Source: Rhizobium tumorigenes (lineage in GTDB: Bacteria > Pseudomonadota > Alphaproteobacteria > Rhizobiales > Rhizobiaceae). Taken from it: DNA of 64,000 nucleotides. Shown piece after piece: positions 52,771-60,691 of this stretch (position 1 is its first letter; the number at the start of each line of letters is the position of its first letter). Made by a program: the position numbers and the translations under genes. The stretch spans positions 1 through 64,000 of the forward strand of contig NZ_CP117259.1 of the NCBI RefSeq assembly GCF_003240565.2, in the 5' to 3' direction. The notes beneath the pieces are model-generated. The model made no database searches. It was given only the letters and a program-made list of their open reading frames with translations, and had not been told where the DNA came from.

Positions 52771-53137
52771 ACGCTGGCATGCCCGACTGCACGCGACATG
52801 CTCTCGGCCGCTGAAACGCAAGTTTTCTAGGATACAGGCTAATTGGTCGGTTAGCGTTGTTTGGCATAGTTTGAAAATTCCCGGTGTTGCGCTTTCCACT
52901 TTCAGCCACGGATTTGAGGGCAACGTTCACGCCCTTTGTCGACACTCCCCGATTGGCCGCCGGTTCCCCCAAATTGCTGCACTGCCACAAATTTAGCCAC
53001 TGAAAAACGGTGCGACTTTTTTAGCGTCGTGCGCTTGACAATTTATGGCCGGTAAAGCTTTTTATCAAGATCCAGTAAAACAGACGTATGTCCGGTATAT
53101 TGGACAGTCAATAAATCATCTTTTCAAGGGGAACGTC
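52771..53137. other. Intergenic region before the amino-acid-type importer
   Basis: These 367 bases carry no gene I can support. Near the 3' end is TGTCC-N8-GGACA (53089-53106), a candidate operator 32 bases before the binding-protein start. A run of six T lies at about 53016-53021, without a clear stem before it. Confidence 0.5.
53089..53106. promoter_or_regulatory. Candidate operator before the amino-acid-type importer
   Basis: TGTCC (53089-53093) and GGACA (53102-53106) are inverted arms separated by eight bases, 32 bases before the start codon. The IclR-type protein encoded in the same operon is the most likely binder. The short arms make this tentative. Confidence 0.4.
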
Positions 53138-53977
53138 ATGACCTTTTCTATTCGTGCCGGCCTGATCGCCCTGGCCGCAGCAGTCGCTTTTTCCAGCCCC
53201 GTTCTTGCCGACGGCAGCAAGCTCGATGAAGTGCTTGCACGCGGCCACCTGGTAATGGGTACCGGCAGCACCAATGCGCCGTGGCACTTCAAGAGTGCGG
53301 ACGACAAGTTGCAGGGCTTCGATGTCGATATGGGCCACATCATCGCCAAGGCTTTGTTCGGCGATCCGGACAAGATCGAATACGTCAACCAGTCGTCCGA
53401 TGCCCGTATTCCGAACATCACCACGAACAAGGTCGACATCACCTGCCAGTTCATCACTGTCACCGGCGAGCGCGCCCAGCAGATTGCCTTCACCATTCCC
53501 TATTACCGCGAAGGCGTCGGCCTCATGCTGAAGGCTGACGGCCAGTATGCCGACTATGCCGCGCTGAAGGCGGCAGGCTCGTCGGTCACCGTTTCTGTGC
53601 TGCAGAATGTCTATGCCGAAGCCATGGTCCACGCGGCGCTTCCGGACGCCAAGGTCGACCAGTACGACTCCGTCGATCTCATCTACCAGGCCCTGGAATC
53701 CGGCCGGGCCGATGCTGTCGCCACCGACCAGTCATCGCTCGCCTGGTACATGACCCAGAACGCCGGCAGGTATAAGGATGCCGGCTATGGCTGGAACCCG
53801 CAGACCTATGCTTGCGGTGTCAAGCGCGGTGACCAGGATTGGCTGAACTTTGTCAACACCGCTCTGCATGAAGCGATGACCGGCGTTGAGTTCGATGCCT
53901 ACGCGAAGTCCTACAAGACCTGGTTCGGCAAGGACCTGACACCGCCGCAGATCGGCTTCCCGGTCGAATTCAAGTAA
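53138..53977 (+). CDS. Polar-amino-acid-type ABC importer, binding protein
   Basis: This 279-residue family 3 binding protein has a signal peptide (IALAAAVAFSSPVLADG). It contains GFDVDMGHIIAKALFG, RIPNITTNKVDITCQFITVTGER, FTIPYYREGVGLML and GRADAVATDQSSLAWY. It captures a small zwitterionic or related compound for the following permeases. The ATG at 53138 follows AAGGGGA. An intrinsic terminator follows, so it is probably overproduced relative to the membrane parts. Confidence 0.9.
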   Translation: MTFSIRAGLIALAAAVAFSSPVLADGSKLDEVLARGHLVMGTGSTNAPWHFKSADDKLQGFDVDMGHIIAKALFGDPDKIEYVNQSSDARIPNITTNKVDITCQFITVTGERAQQIAFTIPYYREGVGLMLKADGQYADYAALKAAGSSVTVSVLQNVYAEAMVHAALPDAKVDQYDSVDLIYQALESGRADAVATDQSSLAWYMTQNAGRYKDAGYGWNPQTYACGVKRGDQDWLNFVNTALHEAMTGVEFDAYAKSYKTWFGKDLTPPQIGFPVEFK

Positions 53978-53986
53978 CTGGCTCAG

Positions 53987-54015
53987 GGGAGCGAGGCATC
54001 CCTCGCTCCCTTTTT
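53987..54015 (+). terminator. Attenuating terminator after the amino-acid-type binding-protein gene
   Basis: GGGAGCGAGG (53987-53996) pairs perfectly with CCTCGCTCCC (54001-54010) over a 4-base loop and is followed by TTTTT. It is 10 bases after the stop and 15 bases before the first permease gene, so read-through must be partial. Confidence 0.88.
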
Positions 54016-54029
54016 CTGCGAGGACGACC

Positions 54030-54692
54030 ATGGGTTACACGCTGAATTTCTCTGCGGTCTGGCGCAATTTCGATTTTCTCTGGAGCGGTTTGGCGTTGAG
54101 CCTCGGCCTGGCGATTATCTCGATCGTGATCGGCGCCGTTATCGGCTTGGTGGTGGCATTCGCCCTGCTGTCGAAACAGCGGTTCGTGGCGATCCCGGCG
54201 CGCTGCTATGTGACGCTGATACGCAACCTGCCTATCCTCGTGCTGGTCCTGTTTGCCTATTTCGCGCTGCCGCAGATGGGATTCAGGCTAGACAAGGTGA
54301 AAAGCTTCATCCTGGTGCTTTCCCTCTATTCGGGCGCCTATCTGGCGGAAGTATTTCGCGCCGGGCTGCTGTCCATTCCGAAGGGCCTGACCGAAGCCGG
54401 CCTCGCCATCGGCCTGACCTCGAGCCAGATCCGCACCTCGATTATCGCGCCGCTGATGTTCCGGAACGTGCTGCCGTCGCTGTCCTCGACGATCATATCC
54501 CTGTTCAAGGACACATCGCTTGCAGCGACCATTGCCGTGCCGGAACTGACCTTCGCCGCCCGCAAGATCAATGTCGAAAGCTTCCGTGTCATCGAGACAT
54601 GGATGGTCACCTCCGGTCTCTATGTCGTCACCTGTCTTCTCATTGCTGCCGTCATGCGCTTCTTCGAGCGCCGGCTGGCGCTGCCGAGGTAA
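54030..54692 (+). CDS. Polar-amino-acid-type ABC importer, permease 1
   Basis: This 220-residue permease of the HisM/GlnP class has five helices and the conserved loop LLSIPKGLTEAGLAIGLTSS, which docks on the ATPase, plus LIRNLPILVLVLFAYF. It is four bases upstream of the second permease gene, and the two form a heterodimeric channel. Confidence 0.9.
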   Translation: MGYTLNFSAVWRNFDFLWSGLALSLGLAIISIVIGAVIGLVVAFALLSKQRFVAIPARCYVTLIRNLPILVLVLFAYFALPQMGFRLDKVKSFILVLSLYSGAYLAEVFRAGLLSIPKGLTEAGLAIGLTSSQIRTSIIAPLMFRNVLPSLSSTIISLFKDTSLAATIAVPELTFAARKINVESFRVIETWMVTSGLYVVTCLLIAAVMRFFERRLALPR

Positions 54693-54696
54693 GCCG

Positions 54697-55356
54697 ATGT
54701 CCCACAGTTTCCTCGAACAGCTCTGGATTGCCCGCTATGTGATCGTCAGCGGGCTGATGATGACGATATCGATCTCGCTGCTGGCCATCCTTGCCGGCTC
54801 GGTCGTCGGTGTCTTCGTCGGGCTCGCGCTGGCCTACGGCAACATGGCGCTGCGGTTTGTCGTGCGGGCCTATACCGACATCATCCGCGGCACGCCGGTT
54901 CTCGTGCTTGTTTTGGCCAGCTACTATGTCTTGAGTGCCGTCGGTCTTGACCTCGGTCCTTTTTCTGCCGGCGTGCTGGCGCTGGCGATCTTCTGCTCGT
55001 CACATGTCGGCGAGATCGTACGCGGCGCGCTGCAGGCAATCCCCCGGGGCCAGACGGAAGCCGCCAAGGCGATCGGCCTGACGTTCACCCAGACATTCAC
55101 CTCCGTGCTTTGGCCGCAGGCGTTGCGCCAGTGCCTTCCGGCCTGGGTCAACACGGCTGCGGAAATCGTCAAGGCATCGACGCTGCTTTCGGTCATCGGA
55201 GTGGCTGAGCTGTTGCTGCGCAGCCAGGAGATCATCTCGCGCAACTTCATGAGCCTGCAATTCTATTTCCTCGCAGGCGCCCTCTATTTCGCCGTCAACT
55301 TCGGGATCGAGCGCTTTGGCAAATTCGTCGAGCGCAAGACCATGCTGCCATCTTGA
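54697..55356 (+). CDS. Polar-amino-acid-type ABC importer, permease 2
   Basis: This 219-residue permease has five helices, DIIRGTPVLVLVLASYY and the loop LQAIPRGQTEAAKAIGLTFT. The start at 54697 (MSHSFLEQ) is four bases after the previous stop; upstream frames lie in the first permease gene. It partners with permease 1. Confidence 0.9.
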   Translation: MSHSFLEQLWIARYVIVSGLMMTISISLLAILAGSVVGVFVGLALAYGNMALRFVVRAYTDIIRGTPVLVLVLASYYVLSAVGLDLGPFSAGVLALAIFCSSHVGEIVRGALQAIPRGQTEAAKAIGLTFTQTFTSVLWPQALRQCLPAWVNTAAEIVKASTLLSVIGVAELLLRSQEIISRNFMSLQFYFLAGALYFAVNFGIERFGKFVERKTMLPS

Positions 55357-55368
55357 GGAGGCTTGCCA

Positions 55369-56139
55369 ATGGCCAGGACTATGCTTGAAATCAAAGGCCT
55401 TCGGAAAACCTACGGCCACCATGAGGTGCTGCAGGGCGTCGATTGTTCCGTCGCGGAAGGCGAGGTGATCTCGATCATCGGCTCGTCGGGTTCCGGCAAG
55501 ACGACGATGCTTCGCTGTATCAACATGCTCGAGGAGTTCCAGGGCGGAACCATCAACCTTGATGGCGAGGAGATTGGCTACCACATCGAAGGCAGCTCGC
55601 GCCGTCGCAAGAGCGAACGGGAAATCGCGCGCCAGCGCGCGCTGACGGGCATGGCCTTCCAGCAATTCAATCTCTTTCCCCATATGACAGCGGCCGAAAA
55701 TGTCATGCTCGGTCTCGTCAAGGTGAAGAAGATGCCGAAAACCGAAGCCCGGACGCTTGCCGAGCGCTGGCTCGATCGCGTCGGCCTCTCGGCGCGCAGC
55801 AATCACTATCCCGGCCAGTTATCGGGTGGCCAGCAGCAGCGCGTTGCGATTGCCCGGGCGATCGCGATGTCCCCGCGCCTGATGCTCTTCGATGAGGTAA
55901 CCTCCGCGCTGGACCCGGAACTGGTCGGGGAAGTGCTTCAGGTCATCAAGGGGCTGGCGGCAGATGGCATGACCATGCTGCTGGTCACGCACGAGATGCG
56001 TTTTGCCTATGAGGTGTCGTCCCGGGTTATCTTCATGAACCAGGGTGTCATCTGCGAAGAGGGCGATCCAAAGGAAATGTTCGTACAGCCGAAGACCGAG
56101 CGGCTCGCCGAGTTTTTAAAGACCTCGAGTTTCAATTAA
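55369..56139 (+). CDS. Polar-amino-acid-type ABC importer, ATPase
   Basis: This 256-residue ATPase of the HisP/GlnQ class has Walker [11 protein letters not shown]-loop [11 protein letters not shown], signature [15 protein letters not shown], Walker [13 protein letters not shown] and the H-loop LVTHEM. The start at 55369 follows GAGGAGG. A run of basic residues, [15 protein letters not shown], before the Q-loop is as in HisP. It is 18 bases upstream of the RidA-like gene. Confidence 0.92.
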   Translation: MARTMLEIKGLRKTYGHHEVLQGVDCSVAEGEVISIIGSSGSGKTTMLRCINMLEEFQGGTINLDGEEIGYHIEGSSRRRKSEREIARQRALTGMAFQQFNLFPHMTAAENVMLGLVKVKKMPKTEARTLAERWLDRVGLSARSNHYPGQLSGGQQQRVAIARAIAMSPRLMLFDEVTSALDPELVGEVLQVIKGLAADGMTMLLVTHEMRFAYEVSSRVIFMNQGVICEEGDPKEMFVQPKTERLAEFLKTSSFN

Positions 56140-56157
56140 GCAGGAAAGTGAAATATT

Positions 56158-56547
56158 ATGACGATCAAACGTTATGGCGCCGGAGAAAAAGGCGCTGGCG
56201 GTCAACCCCTTCCGTTTGCGCGGGCCACGGAAGCCGGTGGCTGGCTTTATGTTTCCGGTCAGGTTCCCATGGAGAACAGCGAGATCGTGCCGGGCGGCAT
56301 CGTCACCCAGAGCCGGAAGGCCATCGACAACATGATAGCCATCCTCGAGGAGGCCGGCTACACGCTTCAGGATGTCGTGCGCGTCGGCGTGTGGCTCGAC
56401 GATCCGCGCGATTTCTTGAGTTTCAATGGCGTCTACGCCGAATATTTCAGCGAAAACCCTCCCGCGCGCGCTTGTGTCCAGTCGCGCATGATGGTCGATT
56501 GCAAGGTCGAGGTGGATTGCGTCGCCTATCGCTCGGATCGCGCCTGA
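56158..56547 (+). CDS. RidA/YjgF-family protein
   Basis: This 129-residue protein of the RidA fold has FARATEAGGWLYVSGQVPM, NMIAILEEAGYTLQDVVRVGVWL, the NPPARACVQSRM block with the conserved active-site Arg, and KVEVDCVAYR. RidA proteins hydrolyse reactive imines and enamines; paralogs act in specific catabolic routes. Its place between an amino-acid-type importer and an IclR regulator suggests it handles a deamination intermediate of the imported compound. Confidence 0.88.
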   Translation: MTIKRYGAGEKGAGGQPLPFARATEAGGWLYVSGQVPMENSEIVPGGIVTQSRKAIDNMIAILEEAGYTLQDVVRVGVWLDDPRDFLSFNGVYAEYFSENPPARACVQSRMMVDCKVEVDCVAYRSDRA

Positions 56548-56562
56548 ATATTGGAGAAATGC

Positions 56563-57366
56563 ATGGCTGAGGCTGTCGAGATCGCATCGCGACGCACCAG
56601 AGGACTGGATCGCGCTTTCGAGATCCTGGAGTTTCTGCGCGTGAAGCGCCAGCCCATGAGACCCAACGAGATCGCGGCGGAAATAGGCGCGCCGCGATCG
56701 TCTGTATACGAACTGGTCAACCTGCTTCTCGGCCACGGCATGCTCGACTATCAGGGAGACGACGGGCGGGTGTTCCTCGGCCGTCGTCTGTATTTCCTTG
56801 GAACAGCCTATGCCGAGCATTTCGATCTGATGCGGGAATGCGAGCGCATGCTGACCCGCCTTGCAGTGGAAACGCGCGAAACTGCCCAGATGTGTCTGCT
56901 CGAAGGAAACAAGTACACCGTCGCGATGATGCGGGAGGGCGTTCGACCCTTCCGTATTTCCTCCAACGTAGGCGAAACAGTTTCGATCCCCTGGACGGCG
57001 TCGGGACGGCTGCTCGTCTCACACCTGACCGACCAGCAGATCATCGATCTGATCCCGCCGGAAGATTTCACGCTGCCGGACGGCAGGCAGCTGGATCCCG
57101 CAACCTTTTTGGCCGAGGTGCGCACTGCAGCTCGTGACGGATATTTCACCTTCAACAGCGAGGTCGAAAACTTCACCCATTGTTTTGCCGTGCCGATTTA
57201 CCAGGCCGGTGGCAACTGCATTGCCACCCTCTGCCTCGTCGCGCCTCGGGAAGATGGATTGCGCAACCGCGACTCCTATCTGGAGAGCCTGTTGACAGCC
57301 GCGAACGAGATCTCCGACAAGCTCGGGTTCTACAACGAGCGTGCCAAGGTAGCCGTCCTCCGCTGA
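56563..57366 (+). CDS. IclR-family transcriptional regulator
   Basis: This 267-residue regulator has an N-terminal winged helix (RPNEIAAEIGAPRSSVYELVNLLL) and a C-terminal IclR ligand domain (TAQMCLLEGNKYTVAMM, IPWTASGRLLVSHLT, FAVPIYQAGGNCIATLCLVAP). It follows the RidA-like gene by 15 bases, so it probably regulates its own operon, including the importer. A GGAGA precedes the ATG at 56563. The ligand is unknown. Confidence 0.9.
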   Translation: MAEAVEIASRRTRGLDRAFEILEFLRVKRQPMRPNEIAAEIGAPRSSVYELVNLLLGHGMLDYQGDDGRVFLGRRLYFLGTAYAEHFDLMRECERMLTRLAVETRETAQMCLLEGNKYTVAMMREGVRPFRISSNVGETVSIPWTASGRLLVSHLTDQQIIDLIPPEDFTLPDGRQLDPATFLAEVRTAARDGYFTFNSEVENFTHCFAVPIYQAGGNCIATLCLVAPREDGLRNRDSYLESLLTAANEISDKLGFYNERAKVAVLR

Positions 57367-57532
57367 GGTTTCCGGGCTGGCTGGCTGCTTGGGTCGCAGT
57401 CCTAGTCCATCTCGCAGCGCGGCCATGCTCATAAGTTTATGCGTTTTTTAGCAATACGACCCACGGAATTGATGTACTCTGCCCTCAATAGCGGGAACCG
57501 GGAAAAGCCGGCCTACAAGGGGAAGTCGATGC

Positions 57533-58513
57533 ATGAGATACGTCGTCGATGATATCAGCGGTCAAGCCGGGGGCGATGCCTGGCAGGCTGCCGTTACCGA
57601 AACCTACTTTCCACTCGATACCGATTATCGCAACAGGCGGGAATTCAGGGGCGTGCTGGAGACATGGTCTCTAGGCCTCGTCGGTGTGTCGAGGATGGAG
57701 TGCGACGGCGTCAGCTATCGTCGCCATCGTCGCCACTTTCTCAACGAACGCGATGCCAGTCTTCTCATTACCATTCCGGAAGTCAGCGAAGTCGACTTCT
57801 CGCAGGGCTCGCGCAGCGTCAATTGCAAGCCGGGCGGCTTCATTCTGGAGCGTGGCGATGCCCCCTATGAATTCTGGCACGGCCGCCCGAATGCCCTCTG
57901 GGTGCTGAAGGTCCCGGCTGCGAGCGTCCGATCGCGGATCGGCTCGACGGATCGGTTCAGCGCGCTCAGTTTTGATGGCACGCGCGGCGTCGCCGCTCTC
58001 TTTCTCGATACGGTCCGGACCACGATCAACCATGTCGAAGACATCGACGACGTCGCGCGTGAACTGACCGGCCGACACATTCTCGAAATGCTTTGCCTGT
58101 CGATCGTCAGCGACGACCGCGTGCTCGATAGCAATATCTCCTCGATACGGGCAGGGCACCTGCATCGCGCCGAGCAGTACATTCGCGACAATATCAAGAA
58201 TGCGGATCTCGGTCCGCAATCGGTGGCGGAAGCGGGCGGCATTTCGCTGCGTTATCTGCAGGGTCTCTTTCAGGACAGCAACAAGTCGATCAACGGTTTC
58301 ATCCGCGACAGCCGTCTCGAGCGCTGTGCCGAGGAACTGATGTCGCTTACCGTCACCACGACGATTGCCGAAATCGCCTATCGATGGGGCTTTACCGACC
58401 AGTCGCAGTTCTGCCGTCACTACAGATCGAAATTTGACTGTTCGCCGAGCGAGACGCGCCGCGAGGCCTTGCTTCGGGCAGGCAGGACCCACCCGGGGAA
58501 AAAGCCGCACTAG
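57533..58513 (+). CDS. AraC-family regulator before the hyuA-hyuB operon
   Basis: This 326-residue regulator has an N-terminal cupin-like AraC-binding domain (RRHFLNERDASLLITIPE, CKPGGFILERGDAPYEFWH). Two C-terminal helix-turn-helix units, SVAEAGGISLRYLQGLF and TIAEIAYRWGFTDQSQFCRHY, resemble FeaR-type regulators. It lies between the importer operon and hyuA and likely activates the latter. AAGGGGAAG precedes the start. Confidence 0.88.
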   Translation: MRYVVDDISGQAGGDAWQAAVTETYFPLDTDYRNRREFRGVLETWSLGLVGVSRMECDGVSYRRHRRHFLNERDASLLITIPEVSEVDFSQGSRSVNCKPGGFILERGDAPYEFWHGRPNALWVLKVPAASVRSRIGSTDRFSALSFDGTRGVAALFLDTVRTTINHVEDIDDVARELTGRHILEMLCLSIVSDDRVLDSNISSIRAGHLHRAEQYIRDNIKNADLGPQSVAEAGGISLRYLQGLFQDSNKSINGFIRDSRLERCAEELMSLTVTTTIAEIAYRWGFTDQSQFCRHYRSKFDCSPSETRREALLRAGRTHPGKKPH

Positions 58514-58660
58514 CCACTTCGGCCTAGCGGCAAGGGGACATTTGACGCCGTCCGGGCGACCGATCCGGACTTTCGCAACTACCGGACAATCGAAGCGCCA
58601 TTCCGTGACGGGTTGGCGAGCGAAGAATGCTGTCCGGTCGAACCATCCAGAGGACAGATC

Positions 58661-60688
58661 ATGGCGAAGACGAGAGTTGCGGTGGATGTGGGAGGCACCT
58701 TCACCGACATCTGCATCATGGATGAGGAGACCGGGGCGATCCGTATCGAGAAGACGGCGTCGACCCCGGATGATCCGATGCGGGCGATCATGAACGGCAT
58801 AAAGCAGGGCCGCATCGAGCTTTCGGAGGTTACCATGTTCTCGCACGGGACCACGGTCGCGACGAACGCGCTGATCACACGGCGTTTGCCGCGAACGGCA
58901 ATGGTCTGCACCGAGGGCTTTCGCGATGTGGTCGAAATCCGGCGCGCCAACAAGGAGGACCTCTGGGACACCTACAAGGACGTCGCGAAGCCTTATATTC
59001 CACGCCGCGACCGGCTGACGGTCGGCGAGCGTGTCGACGCCGAGGGCACGATACTCGAAGCTCTGAACGAGGACGATGCCCACCGTGTTGCCGCGATCCT
59101 GAAAAAGCGCGGCATCAAATCCATCGCCGTCTGCTTCATGAATTCCTACGTCAATGGAGCAAATGAACGGCGCATGCGCGATATCCTCAAGGCCTCGATG
59201 CCGGAGGTGCCGGTGTCGATTTCTTCCGAAGTCATGCCGGAGATCTTCGAGCACGAGCGCTTCTCGACGACGATGGCGAACGCCGTCTGCGCGCCGGTGG
59301 TTGTCGATTACGTCTCCCGGCTTGGCGAAAAGCTGGCTGCCGCAGGCTACACGCGGGACCTGCTGCTGTTGCATTCCGGCGGCGGCGTGATGACGCCGGC
59401 GAGTGTCATAGATTTCTCCGCCAGGCTCGCCGGATCGGGGATCGCGGCAGGCGCCATCGCCAGCCGGTTTATCGGCAACCTCTGCGGCTTTCAGAACTCG
59501 ATCGGCTTCGACATGGGCGGAACAAGCACGGATGTTTCGCTCGCCTGGAACGGCCAGTCTCGTATCACCAAGGACTGGTACATCGAATTCGGCTATCCCA
59601 TCCGCTTTCCCTCCATCGAGGTGCTGACGATCGGTGCCGGCGGCGGGTCGCTGGCCTGGCGGGACGAGGGCGGGTCGCTACGCAACGGCCCCCAGTCGGC
59701 CGGCGCCAATCCCGGGCCGGCCTGCTATCGAAACGGCAATCGGATAGCCACGAACACAGATGCAAATGTCGTTCTCGGCCGTCTCGGCAGCAGCCTCGCA
59801 GGCGGCAAGATCACGCTCGATCCGGCGCTTGCCGAGGAAGCCGTCCAGGAAACGGTGGCGACACCATTCGGCATGGAGCTTCACGCGGCTGCCGAGGCAA
59901 TCGTCGCCGTCGCCAATGCAAACATGGCCAATGCCGTACGCCTGATGTCGATCAGCCGTGGATACGATCCGCGCGACTTCGCGCTCGTTGCCTTCGGGGG
60001 TGCCGGCGCCCTGCACGGGGCGGCTGTCGCAAAGGAGCTTTCCATTCCGACCGTGATCGTGCCTCCCAATCCCGGCGTCACCTCGGCACTCGGTTGCCTG
60101 CTTGTCGATGTGCAGCACGACTTCTCCGAGAGCTTCATGACCGACGCCTCCATCGTTGCGCCGGCGGAGCTGGAGGCTGCGTTCCAGCGCATGGAGGCGC
60201 AAGCGTCCGAGCGCTTGCTGCACGAAGGGATAGCGCCGCAGGATATGGCGCTCCAGCGGACCGTCGAGATGATGTATCAGGGCCAGTGGCGCTCGCTCGC
60301 CGTCAGCGCACCCGCCCGGATCGTGAGTATTGCGTCCCTGATCGATGCTTTCCACGCGGAGCATGAGCGCGAGTTCAACTACCGCCGCGACGAAGCCCCG
60401 GTTGCCATCTTTCGCGTCGCAGTCAAGGCAATCGGTCTCGTGCCCAAGGCCGAGCTGCCGAAATATCCGGTGCGCGACCATGCGCCTGCGCCACTCGGCC
60501 GACGCGCGGTCTGGTTCGACGGCAAATCCTACGATGCGGCGATCTATCAGCGTGAGGTGCTCGAAGCGGGTGCCACCATCTCCGGCCCCGCAATCGTAGA
60601 ACAGTTTGATTCGACCACGGTTGTCCCGCCAGGCATGAGCGCTAGGGTCGACGCATTCCTGAATATTCTTATCGGAACGAAAGGCTGA
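58661..60688 (+). CDS. hyuA: Hydantoinase/oxoprolinase subunit A (HyuA)
   Basis: This 675-residue protein is the ATP-binding subunit of hydantoinase/5-oxoprolinase-type enzymes that open cyclic amides or carboxylate ketones with ATP. Signatures are VAVDVGGTFTDICIMDEETG, SHGTTVATNALI, GFDMGGTSTDVSLAW, GAGGGSLAW with NPGPACYRNG, and VAFGGAGALHG. The ATG at 58661 starts at the conserved AKTRVAVDVGG; AGAGGACAG is upstream. It forms a heteromer with the next gene product (3-base gap). The substrate is not decided by sequence. Confidence 0.9.
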   Translation: MAKTRVAVDVGGTFTDICIMDEETGAIRIEKTASTPDDPMRAIMNGIKQGRIELSEVTMFSHGTTVATNALITRRLPRTAMVCTEGFRDVVEIRRANKEDLWDTYKDVAKPYIPRRDRLTVGERVDAEGTILEALNEDDAHRVAAILKKRGIKSIAVCFMNSYVNGANERRMRDILKASMPEVPVSISSEVMPEIFEHERFSTTMANAVCAPVVVDYVSRLGEKLAAAGYTRDLLLLHSGGGVMTPASVIDFSARLAGSGIAAGAIASRFIGNLCGFQNSIGFDMGGTSTDVSLAWNGQSRITKDWYIEFGYPIRFPSIEVLTIGAGGGSLAWRDEGGSLRNGPQSAGANPGPACYRNGNRIATNTDANVVLGRLGSSLAGGKITLDPALAEEAVQETVATPFGMELHAAAEAIVAVANANMANAVRLMSISRGYDPRDFALVAFGGAGALHGAAVAKELSIPTVIVPPNPGVTSALGCLLVDVQHDFSESFMTDASIVAPAELEAAFQRMEAQASERLLHEGIAPQDMALQRTVEMMYQGQWRSLAVSAPARIVSIASLIDAFHAEHEREFNYRRDEAPVAIFRVAVKAIGLVPKAELPKYPVRDHAPAPLGRRAVWFDGKSYDAAIYQREVLEAGATISGPAIVEQFDSTTVVPPGMSARVDAFLNILIGTKG

Positions 60689-60691
60689 GAC

